Assembly (NCBI RefSeq): GCF_963422355.1
Contig: NC_085091.1
Span: forward strand, 5,884,684-5,948,683
Direction of reading: 5' to 3'
DNA: 64,000 nt
Origin: Corticium candelabrum
Lineage: Eukaryota > Porifera > Homoscleromorpha > Homosclerophorida > Plakinidae
The notes beneath the pieces are model-generated. The model saw only the letters and a list, made by a program, of their open reading frames with translations. It searched no databases and was not told the DNA's origin. The translations under genes and the position numbers were made by a program. Of this stretch, positions 32,797 through 42,683 are shown piece after piece; within the stretch, counting starts at the first letter, position 1; every line of letters begins with the position of its first letter.

Positions 32797-33502
32797 TAGC
32801 CTCGTACCCAGGCCCTCTTGCGCGCCCGGAGAAGAGGGCCTGGTACACGTTGTATTCGCATGCGCGCATAAATTAGAAGGAAATCGTGGTAATACATGCA
32901 CGCATGCGGAACCGACGTTGTTTAGAATCTCGAGCCGATAATGTCGCGCGCAGTGAGACTCAATTTGGCTGAAGGCAGAGCTTCTGGTTTTGATATGGTG
33001 TTGCACTACGCTCTAGGCAAGCTTAAGCTGTGTAATGTAGAGCTGAAGGAGCAGCAGCGTGTTGTCGTAGAGTACATCTACAATGGAAACGACGTCTGCA
33101 GCTGGCTTCCTACAGGATACGGTAAATCGCTGTGCTATCAACATACACCGTATAGGGTTGACTGTAAGCTAGAGAAATGTGGTGAAGAAGATTGTGGATA
33201 TGTCGTCATTGTCGCGATCGTGTCTCCTATAGTATTGCTGATGATAGAACAAGTCAAAGATTACGCGAACGCGGAGTTTCATTTGACCTTGGGTCTAGAT
33301 CTAGGGCTTCATCACTACTGAACACGGAAGCTGTTTCACTGTCGATTGCGCGCGACATTATCGGCTCGAGATTCTAAACAACGTCGGTTCCGCATGCGTG
33401 CATATATTACCACGATTTCCTTCTAATTTATGCGCGCATGCGAATACAACGTGTACCAGGCCCTCTTCTCCGGGCGCGCAAGAGGGCCTGGGTACGAGGC
33501 TA
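32797..33502 (+). mobile_element. Pack-MULE-like element: 156-bp TIRs, 9-bp flanking repeat, captured helicase fragment
   Basis: The first 156 bases (32797-32952, starting TAGCCTCGTACCCAGGCCC) are the reverse complement of the last 156 (33347-33502) with one mismatch. GCTGTAGGT flanks both ends (32788-32796 and 33503-33511). Long TIRs and a 9-bp duplication are hallmarks of Mutator-like elements. The 394-bp interior encodes no transposase but holds a RecQ-like helicase fragment. Caution: the match in the flanks extends to 17 bp (CGAGGCTAGCTGTAGGT) because the left flank also resembles the element's end. TIR identity implies recent movement. Confidence 0.8.
32941..33321 (+). CDS. RecQ-like superfamily II helicase N-terminal fragment carried by the TIR element
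   Basis: A 126-codon ORF with an ATG inside the left TIR. Residues around 38-44 (LKEQQR) fit the RecQ motif 0. Residues around 56-67 (LPTGYGKSLCYQ) are the Walker A box of RecQ-type helicases. A motif Ia-like VSPIVLLMIEQVK lies near residue 95. No DEAD/DEAH box or second RecA domain is present, so the product cannot be a working helicase. It could be a captured gene piece or the truncated remains of an element-encoded helicase. Stop at 33319-33321, before the right TIR. Confidence 0.75.
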   Translation: MSRAVRLNLAEGRASGFDMVLHYALGKLKLCNVELKEQQRVVVEYIYNGNDVCSWLPTGYGKSLCYQHTPYRVDCKLEKCGEEDCGYVVIVAIVSPIVLLMIEQVKDYANAEFHLTLGLDLGLHHY

Positions 33503-33976
33503 GCTGTAGGTGTGCACGAGTCAAAACATACGGGTCTGTGTTCTACTCGCATGGATGCTGAAAGCAAACAACTCTGAGACGGTGAGTCACAGTTCTTGCA
33601 ACTGCAACTTAGTTTAGTTTGTTTGATAGCGTCCGTGTTTGCTTGCTTGGGTCCATGCGGTAACACATTCTGAGTATAGTGTTAGTCAGTTTTTGGTTTT
33701 CTGTGATTGATTGAAGTGATTCGGTTGCCTCTGTAGCTTTCTGCACTGATGGTAGTGTGCACACCAATGTTAGGACATTTGTTAGACAGCATATCATGGC
33801 TTAATGAACACATTTGTATCAATTATTTGTTACTTTACTCTTTGTGACTGTGAATCAGTGCGATTAGCCTAACCAGATTTATGGTTGTATATGTAAAAAC
33901 GGCTTTACTTGACAGATACTTGTCTGTATCTATTATTCTCTCCTCCCTTATTTCCTCTAACTCTTGAAGGCCACTC
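33503..33976. other. No recognised gene
   Basis: Short spacer between the TIR element and the integrase-like gene; nothing recognised. Confidence 0.4.
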
Positions 33977-34773
33977 TCACAATCTCGTAGCCTCATTGAA
34001 GGCTTCCAAGACTGTGTCGGCTCGGTTGTTGTCTGAACAAGTTAAGTACACAACCATCCGAGAATAGCCGTCGATACCACCGTGCACAACCAGACGCCAA
34101 CGTATCAGTGAGTGGTGACTGTCAATATGCCACAAACTGTTGGGTCCTAGAACATTATATGTTCTTCTTTGAACGGCAGCGCCCCATCGCATAGCCGAAG
34201 CAATGGGGTCGGCAGTTACGAGAGCTGACCTGCACCTGTGTCTTTGGACGTATATTCCCCTGGAACGAAGAATACCCATAAGCATTGAACAGCCGGTATG
34301 GGGTTGGTTCCGAACGATTTTCTGGACGATTTCCCTTAAGTTGTCGTCCAAAATATCTGAAAAAATTCTAAAAACAAAATCTTACACCAATTTCCGAAAA
34401 GCGTTTTAGTTACGCACCAAGACGTAGGAATCCCCAAGGTTTGGCAACGGCGCCAAATTGTATATCGGTGAACCAAATGCATATCAGCTACTTGAGAATA
34501 TGAAAAGTCACAAGAATATGGATAAATTAATTGTTCGCCATCGATAGGCACTCGTGGACGGCCGCGTTGTCGGTATCTTTCTGAGTTATGTGAACTATGA
34601 ACCGATCTAAGTACTGCTGTAGCAGAACAATGGTGTAATACCATTTGAGCAGTCAGCTGATCCCAAGCATGAAGGAGAGTACAGAATTGAGTCTCCAGAT
34701 CGGAAATTGCACGACGTGTTTCGGGTAGTAAAATTGTATGATGTTCTTCGTCTAAAGACCTTAGTACGCGCAC
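33977..34773 (-). pseudogene. Integrase-core (rve-type) gene, N-terminal half, truncated
   Basis: Two frames abut. The first, 34773-34336, contains a basic RGRPRVPI motif and a helix-turn-helix-like segment ending in RRCQTLGIP. The second, from about 34360 to 33977, gives a REIVQKIV helix, MGILRSRG, and the core start NSLWHIDSHHSLIRW, in which Asp is the first catalytic acid, then GGIDGYSR. This matches a family of long transposon-derived integrases seen widely in animals. The protein stops before the second and third catalytic acids. The frame change near 34350-34420 may be a short intron or a frameshift; no in-frame GT-AG pair fits cleanly. Confidence 0.65.
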
Positions 34774-34868
34774 TGCCCTATATACACTTAAAGGCTTACA
34801 ATTTTATAGCAGAATATATCAGATCAGGAGTCGATGGAAAAACGAACGTATGGACGTGCGGACGAACA

Positions 34869-34869
34869 C

Positions 34870-34951
<82 letters not shown>

Positions 34952-34983
34952 AAGACAGACAAACAGACAGGCAGACAGACAGT
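34869..34983. repeat. (GACA)n satellite
   Basis: Pure tetranucleotide array, slightly degenerate at the right end. Another short degenerate stretch is at 35145-35195. Confidence 0.95.
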
Positions 34984-35583
34984 TGGCTCTGGGTAGTCTG
35001 CATTGCTCTTTTTTAAGTGTTACATGTATGTTTGATTTATTAAGTCTAGTCCTACTAAACTCTCGTAGTTACAGAAATATATATAGTTACCTTGCTAGCA
35101 TTGTATTATAGATGTATGTTTGAAATAAATGTTATTTGACAAACACACAGACAAACAGACAAACGTTCAGACACTCAGACAGACTAACAGACAAACATAA
35201 TTCTGAGCTGCTGCCAGAAGGGTCCTGCCCATTGGTCATTTCTCTCGTTTTTGAATATTTTTACCGTTGGGGCGAACAAGCAGTAAAGTCTTTGAGCAAA
35301 CTGGCAAAGAGTGCAAGGAATGATGAAGGAAAACGAAATGAGACCGACTTCAAGACAAAGTGGCGATCAATATCATATCAGTGACACTAGCTACAACGAT
35401 GTAATGCGAAAGTCATCTCGGACAAAACTATTAACATAGCCAGATATACTAGATCGTCATAACGTAGTGTAATTGGCTCAGGACCGTAATGGTCCTGTTA
35501 ACGTTGTACTAGTGTTGCTGTGGACGTTTCTATTTTAGTTGCTCATGATGTAAATGTTTGATTTAAATGGCAAATACGTGTAT

Positions 35584-35584
35584 T

Positions 35585-35663
<79 letters not shown>

Positions 35664-35731
35664 GAACGGACGGACGGACGGACGGACGGACGAACTGACG
35701 GACGGACGGACGGACGGACGGACGGACAGAA

Positions 35732-35791
<60 letters not shown>

Positions 35792-35792
35792 G
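35584..35792. repeat. Compound satellite (GACA)n-(GACG)n-(GACG)n-(GACA)n
   Basis: Two GACG cores of about 30 bp, separated by one irregular ACTG step, are flanked on both sides by GACA arrays. The layout is symmetrical. All ORFs across it are artefacts. Confidence 0.95.
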
Positions 35793-37248
35793 TGACACCG
35801 TACATAGTACTTTTAAAAACAAAAATGCTTTAGCAAAGTCTAATATTTTGATGTGTGAAGCACTGAATGTCTAGAGATATAGCCCTGCCATCATCATCTA
35901 TTGGTAAACTCTTAGTTAGTCGTAGTCGTATATTACGTTTTGGAAAAGTTGCAGAAAAGCGCTTTGGTCAATACAGGTAAAGGTGCAGCGAGCAGGCGCA
36001 AACTTAACGTACACAAACGTCAGACCGTCTCATAGAATTAGCTTTTTATCTTCTAGGCGAACAGCTGATCTTTCGAGAAGAGACTCTGATCCACGATCGT
36101 CAACGGTTTGCAAATGCACCTGGCAGTCTTCTAGTACATCTTCAGATACTGCAGGAAAGACATTACTCTAGGGCAAGTGGTACACGTACTCAGCAGGTAG
36201 AGGTCACTGACACAACGGTGAAAGAATGTAGCGTTTGTAGCTTGCGACATCATTGTCACTTCCGAAGCTATCTTTAGCAATCTATCACTTTTGCCGCCAG
36301 CGAATGAGAATCGCATATGTCTGCACCAGAATCGCATATATTCAAACGCAGTACAGAATCGCATGTATTTGCACCATGCAGAATCGCATATCGTTACAGT
36401 ACAGAATTGCAAATATTCGCATGAGAATTGCATCTATTCAAAGTACAGAAACGTATATATTTGCGCCACAATCGCATGTATTCACGAAGAATCGCATAAA
36501 CTTTTCAAAAATGCATTGCAGCGACTATGAAATCGCATAAAATAGTCATACAGGATCCTATATATATATATCTATGGAGGGCAATCGTATATATTGGGAC
36601 AGAAATGAAAACTATGCCGAAAACAAATTGCAATTAAGATAAAAATGGCATAGATCTCGGCTAGCAAAATCGCACAAATGTTTCAGACAATGAACATATT
36701 AGAGATGGAATCGCATATATTCAGTATCTTTTGGAATAAATTTGCCTAAAATTGCAAATATTTGTTCAAATCGAATATTGCAACGCATGGCCTGCCATAC
36801 ATGATCCTGGCCTGAGACTCTGATTGGATGTGTGGAATGCGTGGCTAAGATTCGTTTTGGAAACACAAACTTTCTAGGCTGATGAGCTTCCTTTATGCTA
36901 GATACATCTATATAACCGCTCATTGCAGCTGTTCACGGTCTATACAACGAATCCAGAAACGTTAGATGTTGAGCAGCAGCGCATTAGCAATCACTTTAGT
37001 TTTAGTAGGCTCGGTTTCTTTGGATTACAGTGGAAGTGTCAACTGTATAAGTGATAAGTAGGGCTGCAGGGCCTTAGGAGCTGTGAGTCGGTGCGACCAG
37101 AGGCTGCATGCGTGTACAACTAGGACCACACTTTCGTATGGTAGCGCACGCTAAATGACCACGCCTTTTAACGCGCGCTAGGCCGCACCACGTTTTAATT
37201 GCTTTCTACGCCACTGCCAGAGGCTTGCAATCGTCCAAGCCCGTGAAT
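35793..37248. other. No recognised gene apart from the motif array
   Basis: Includes the 36305-36790 array. The rest is unique sequence, including about 480 bases upstream of the LDLa gene start, where its promoter would lie. No TATA box is evident. Confidence 0.4.
36305..36790. repeat. Degenerate array of the motif GAATCGCATATATTC
   Basis: Instances or close variants begin near 36308, 36331, 36356, 36381, 36404, 36423, 36449, 36469, 36488 and 36530, at 19-26 base spacing. Sparser copies follow near 36585, 36667, 36711, 36751 and 36773. The core AATCGCATA varies at one or two positions. No coding frame is kept. Confidence 0.7.
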
Positions 37249-38443
37249 ATGCTTTGGCCGATAATGCTCACTCTACTGTCTTCCTTCTGCTGGATAAATA
37301 ACGCAGGTAAGAGACGTCACATTGCGTGTTTTGCCAACATCCTAGCCAGACAGCAAAAAAACGTGAAATTTGACATGTGAACGATTTTGAGGTAATGCCA
37401 GTAGGTCATACCTCGCTACACTGTAAGCTCTTACTGTTACATTGTAACTAGCGGTTTCCGGTTCTTGCTCTTTGTTCTGCTGGACGTGGAGGAACGTCGT
37501 GATCGTCGCGACTTGGCACGTGTTCGCAATTGCTTTGTTGCCGCAATTGAAACGTCGTGCTACGAATTGTAGGCGATGTGCCAAAATTTCGCAATGATTG
37601 CCTCATGGGCGGGTGAAATTTTGGCACGCGTTTTGCTTCCAGGTGTACCGCTCATCGGTACCAGCTTCCGTTCATTTTCACGACCTTCTGCACAATTGTG
37701 GCTTTTTGGTTTCGAGTTGTTTGCGGTGACGTTTGACACCGTGAGTGCTGACTTCTTGCGAGCCTAGAATTCCGCAAATTTCGAGGGAGTTTGGTTGTTA
37801 TGTTATCGGTCGATCACATCGCTTGTTGAGAGAAGCTGCAGGTATTTATCGCGTCTGTGAGATATTTTCGGAATGGAGGAGACTATATACGTCCGGCGAC
37901 AACGTCTGTAGCAAGTTGCGACGAGACTGGTTCTAGTTGGACGTCATTATAGGATTGGGACGTCATTGTTGCTATTTGAATTAAACAGGTTGCTATTTTA
38001 ACTACACAGTGATGCCAAAATTGAAATGTCACTGCCTTGTGCAAGGTCTGTTTTGGTCACGTCCACCACATTTGCAGTGGCATGACCCCCTGAAAGGTTT
38101 CTCTAGAAAAAATCACTCCACTGAGCATATTTGTAAATGCAATTCAATTGCTGTCGTTTCTACTGACGTAATTTTCTCTCGTTTCGCGATGATCTTATTT
38201 GCTGTTTTCGCTAAACTACACCGTCGCCCTGCCCACGCGTTGTCAAGTGCACAGCCGGGAATCCACGTGCAACGCTTGCGGTCTATTTTGCTACACTGTC
38301 TCTCTTTGCAGATCCCTGTCAAGAGCGTCCGGCTCTCTTCTTCAAGTGCGTTTCGCCGGCAAGAAATTCATGCATTCCCCGCTCGTGGGTTTGCGACGGA
38401 GAGAACGACTGTTTGGACGGCTCCGACGAGACGATTTGTGATG
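37249..38443 (+). CDS. Secreted LDLa-domain protein, first two exons (partial gene)
   Basis: Exon 1 is 37249-37306: ATG followed by a hydrophobic core ([12 protein letters not shown]) and donor GCAG|GTAAGA in phase 1. Exon 2 is 38312-38443 (132 nt): acceptor TTTGCAG, donor GATG|GTGAGT in phase 1. Joined, they give a signal peptide followed directly by an LDL-receptor class A module: six cysteines, the FKC and [10 protein letters not shown] segments, and the calcium-binding DCLDGSDE cage. No third exon is visible before the opposite-strand gene B at 38808. The gene is therefore partial, truncated, or continues with exons I cannot see. It appears in no long ORF because the exons are short. Confidence 0.7.
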
Positions 38444-38807
38444 GTGAGTTCTAGTTGTAGACATAATTATGTAAATTTTTGAGGGAGTTTGCTTCCTCTC
38501 TGTGTGAGTCTGGTGGTTTTGTGGCTTGGCGGCAGGCCATGTATCCTGTTTGGTGCAGAGAATCTGGTGTAGTCTAGTAATACAAGTTGGTAGGAAGCCA
38601 ATATTCCTATTACATTATCCGCCTGACCTACGCACTTTGAATAGAAAACAACAGTTGTGGTAGTTGTAATAGTACATTAGTCTCGCCTCCAGACTCTCTA
38701 TATAGACATCGCCTATAGTTGTAACAGATGTCATCGGTGGAACTGTAATAATTGGTATGATGATTACGTGTTATACATAATTGTGTGTATTAGATATACT
38801 TGCTAAC
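38444..38807. other. Gap between convergent gene ends, nothing recognised
   Basis: Plus-strand DNA after the LDLa donor and minus-strand DNA after the last gene B donor. No further Ig, TSP1 or TM exon for gene B and no further LDLa exon is seen. Confidence 0.4.
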
Positions 38808-39092
38808 CTTGAACGTCGATGACTGTAAACCAAGAAATTCCTCGGTCGACGAACAGAATTTCGTATATTCCAAAATCTACTTCAGTCACATATGACATGA
38901 TAAAGCGAAATCTAGAATAGCTACTATAGAAATATATTCGCTCATCGGCTGAAGTATTTAGATATATTCCATTTTTGTAAATCTTGAAGGTTCCCAAATC
39001 GAAGCAAGAGAAACAGTATATATAAATGTAAGCTCGCTGATGCAGGATCGGAGTTAGAGTGGTGTAAATGCGCCAGAAGCGAAAATACCTGT
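38808..39092 (-). CDS. Gene B exon 7: Ig-like domain 3
   Basis: 285 nt, open. Keeps the CxxC pair and the GIYEI strand without a second cysteine, as in gene A. It ends in GTTCAAG|GTTAGC, a valid donor with no partner found downstream. Confidence 0.75.
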
Positions 39093-39147
39093 CTACAATA
39101 AACACAAAACAAGGTAACCTTATTTCTGTCAAATGCTTAACTCTCAC

Positions 39148-39509
39148 CAGTAGCGTTCGACGCCGATAACGTGGCTAGATCGGACTCTACATGCCCCAAT
39201 GAGTTGTTGACATAGCAAGAGTAATTTCCCAAATCAGCAAGAGTCACTTCAGAAATTAGTAGCCATTGACTTCCTTTTGTAAAGTAAGTGCTTGTTTTTT
39301 CTATTTGCATTCCATCCTAGAACAAAACAAACATATCAATTAGTGATACGCCAATTAATAACTAATATTTGCTTATCGATTAACCTTTCTCCAGTTGACA
39401 TCAGGGTCAGGAATGCCATACACTTGGCGCCAAAATGCCGCTTGTTGAGCATATTTAACAAATGGTTCAAAATGAATACTGTCAGGGTTTTGAATTAAAA
39501 CTGGAAAAA
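39148..39509 (-). pseudogene. Gene B exons 5-6: Ig domain 2, first cysteine lost
   Basis: Exon sizes are identical to gene A (125 and 169 nt) with the same phase 0 intron. AFWRQVYG replaces AFWCEIYG, a Cys to Arg change by one base (TGC to CGC). The second cysteine (NYSCYVN) remains unpaired. Confidence 0.85.
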
Positions 39510-41018
39510 CTAAAACAACAACAACATATAAAGTATTCAAGTAACTTCATTATGCATATCTACAAGTTGTACAATTTAGTAGTAAGAAGTAAATTGTATC
39601 TATTTTTACTGTAATTAGTCAATGGTCGAGACCGTATTTCAAAGTTTCTAGGGTGGGCAGAATCCTCTCTTCTTGGCCGTGTTTTTATGACATGATTTTC
39701 TACATGTATGATTGTTATTCGCTGGTTTCCTCGATTCAAAATAGGCGCTTAGTCATTGCTCTAGAGAAACTTAATTAAAGTTTACGGCAGTTAACCAAGG
39801 TCGCCACAATGGTCGCAAGGTGATTGTCTCTCAAATTTTGCATGACAGAGCCTCTCGTTAAGTAGTTCATAATGATAAACAATTATTAAACCGAGGCACA
39901 GCCTTCTGTTACAGTAATGGAGTCTTGCTTACAATATCTTTGCTGTTAAAGACTAAAATATGGAAAATTTGATGGAAATAATTTATTCTGTAGTCAATTT
40001 ATTGACGATACTATTATCTGGCTATAGACACATTGAAAACCAATGATATCTTATCTGGCTATACACCCATTGAAAACCAATGATATCTTCATGAGACACG
40101 CTCCTGTTATTAGCAGCAAATAAAATTGTATCATACAATCATTTTGCAAACACTAAACTTTGAGCAAGCACGCTTGTGGGTGATACATGTGCTAGCAGTT
40201 GTGAGTTTAGAGAGATAGATTCATGCACTTTATACAATTCCGTAGTGTCACATAAATTGGTGAAATACACTAAAACACGAAAAGAAAATAGAACTATATC
40301 GAGCAATTGATCAACTACGCTTAGCTATAAATGACAGGCAAGCCTGCAAAGACTAACGCATGTAACGTAGAGATTGTCTATCCTTCATTGGAGTCTGTTC
40401 TCTTGTCACTCTGCTGTACACCAACCGGTTTCTCTTTTGATTTAAAACAACACTTACAACAATGACACAATTTCCTGAATCTTTGTTTACACCCTCACAT
40501 ACACAGAAGCAAGCCTTCGAACGACGATCAAATTTGTTCTCGTAAACTACTCTGAGTTTAGACACCATGCGTGTTACAAACATCTAAATCATACTAAGCC
40601 AGAGTTATTAAAATTGCAACAATTTTCTTAACACCTTCGAAATAGTCTGCAATTCAAATAGTAAATTTATCAATTAGGGAATACAAATTAAATTTCCGTA
40701 TAAAGATCGTAAAACAGGAAAACCTTTGATTTTACGTTGGCTGTTCCAGGAAAGTAAGTGTTTGTTGCCTATTTCAAACTATACATCTGTAATTGTCACT
40801 CAACAAGTCCTTATACTCACTCTAATTAGCTGACTACCATTTTTTCTTTGTCTGTTTCCTGTCTTTTGTACCTTCCCTACGACCAAACGCTAATACTGCT
40901 GCGGTCTTGATTGAATCAGTTTTGTAAAACAAGAAGGACGAAAACATTTCGAGCAAACATGGACACTTGTTCAGTCACACCAACACGTGCAAACACACAC
41001 ATGTGCAAACGCACACTT

Positions 41019-41094
<76 letters not shown>

Positions 41095-41497
41095 CATCCA
41101 CACTCATATAAACCACGCAGACTGGAAGTGAGTCAACGCATTTCAGTAACATTCCAATTGCTCTTAGCTGGTTTATAACATGCCAATGTGTCCGTCCGTA
41201 TTTCACGGATATCTGACCAAAATACGTCATAGTTGAGACTGCAAAATTACTGTAAACGTATTAATAAGAAAGCAACAACACTGTTACAACACAATACTGC
41301 ACTGCATTATATCGAATTAACATAAAGGTTTTTAAATTGAGAAAATACTTGGTCTGATCTCTTCATTTTGGCAGTAAAATATAGGTATTAAACACATAAT
41401 AGCCTACAGTGTACAATTTGTAGAAACGATGAAAAATAAATAGTAACTACTACCATTTACTACAAGTGCAAGATATACTACAAAACGAATATTTTAC
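39510..41497. other. Gene B intron, with an (AC)n run at 41026-41092
   Basis: Two-kilobase intron between Ig1 and Ig2. The (AC)n microsatellite is the only clear feature. The minus ORF at 40353-40583 is unrecognised. Confidence 0.6.
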
Positions 41498-41784
41498 CAT
41501 GAACTGTTAATTGGTAGCTCCTCTGTATTTTTCCCAAGTAGTTTCCTGCTTCGCAAATGTACCAGCTTGTATCCGTTTCGTTAACATGAAGGAAAGTTAG
41601 CTCATTACCACTTAGCTCCACAAAAGAGTTATCGTTTTTAGCAACGCAAAAACCGTTCTTTTTCCAACCAATTTTGGTTCTGGCATTCCGACAGCATCAC
41701 ACTTTAGACTGACCTTGTCTCCTTTAACAACAATAGTGTGAATGTGGTCACCATTGACAGCATTCAGGAATTTGGGAATGTAGC
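41498..41784 (-). pseudogene. Gene B exon 4: Ig domain 1 with a 1-base deletion
   Basis: The exon is 287 nt against 288 in gene A. The frame is normal up to MPEPK near 41675, then the core Trp (WKKNG) and the CEAGNYLG block are found only after shifting by one base. The loss lies in a run of As and Ts next to the Trp codon. Splice sites are intact. Confidence 0.85.
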
Positions 41785-41851
41785 CTAAACAGCAAATTCA
41801 AATTCACGTTTCTATGCATATGTGCTTGCAGATCACGGCACAACTACTGAC

Positions 41852-42184
41852 CTTGATATGTATTCCAATAAAGATAAAATCCTTGATCAGTGACCGAGCT
41901 GTCGGATTTGAATACTATTAGAAACGATCTTTCCATAATTGTTTCGTACGGGATGCCATATCCGTGGTATTCGCCGACCAGGTCAGAATTTGTTGTTTCT
42001 CCTTTGTATACGCGGAGATAGACAAAATTTTTCTCTGTGTCGAAAAATTTAAATGAGAGAACGACAGTAGTTGTAGAAGGCACATAAACAATCCAGCGAC
42101 AGTTTTCGTCATTCTTGTAATTCATTGGAAATTCTGGTGACGTTATACGACCAGTAGCAGAAGAAAAATTGCCACCACATGGTT
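41852..42184 (-). CDS. Gene B exon 3: CUB domain
   Basis: 333 nt. EPCGG start, ITSPEFP motif and NCRWIV strand, so it keeps two CUB cysteines where gene A has one. It ends with GFYLYW before the donor. The frame is fully open. Confidence 0.85.
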
Positions 42185-42683
42185 CTAGCAAAAAGAGTGC
42201 TATCGCTTACATAACGTATGATTAAATATCTTTGCTTCTAGTAATTAAACTGTTTATTCAGTCGTGTAGTAATAAATTGACTTAAGCAAGCATGTTGAAC
42301 CAATTTTACACCTACCATCAGCAGCTTCTTTATATGATTTCAGTAACCTGACAATGTTACTGCCTGAGAAACACTATTTGGTCTCCTACAGACGGTATTT
42401 GACACGATTTTCAGAAATGTTGAAATATATTACGTAATATGCCTCGATGGCTTCGTATTTCCAAGCTTCTATCACATTTACAGAAACATATGTGACCAAA
42501 CAATAGGAACAAATGCGTCATTCTCTTCTTCTGATAAATGCTTAAATTAATACCAGTGGTTAGTAGGCAAAGATCAGCAATAGCTCAATTTCAAATTTCA
42601 ATATTATTGTACACTAAATTTGTGAGAATCAATGGAATATCTGACGCTACTGCTAGTATATAATATGTGATTAAAGGAAAACT

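Noticed and set aside
34336..34420. Short GT-AG intron joining the two integrase frames
   Set aside because: The best donor and acceptor pairs give a stop codon or the wrong phase, so a frameshift is equally likely; left open rather than annotated.
35535..35822. Ser-Val-Cys-Leu or Thr-Asp-Arg-Gln ORFs on GACA arrays
   Set aside because: Tetranucleotide satellite read in frame.
36305..36790. CRISPR-like array
   Set aside because: The repeats are degenerate, short and unevenly spaced, and the genome is eukaryotic.
37576..37767. ORF between the two LDLa-gene exons as an extra exon
   Set aside because: No splice sites in a compatible phase and no domain cysteines; the signal and LDLa exons already fit each other directly.
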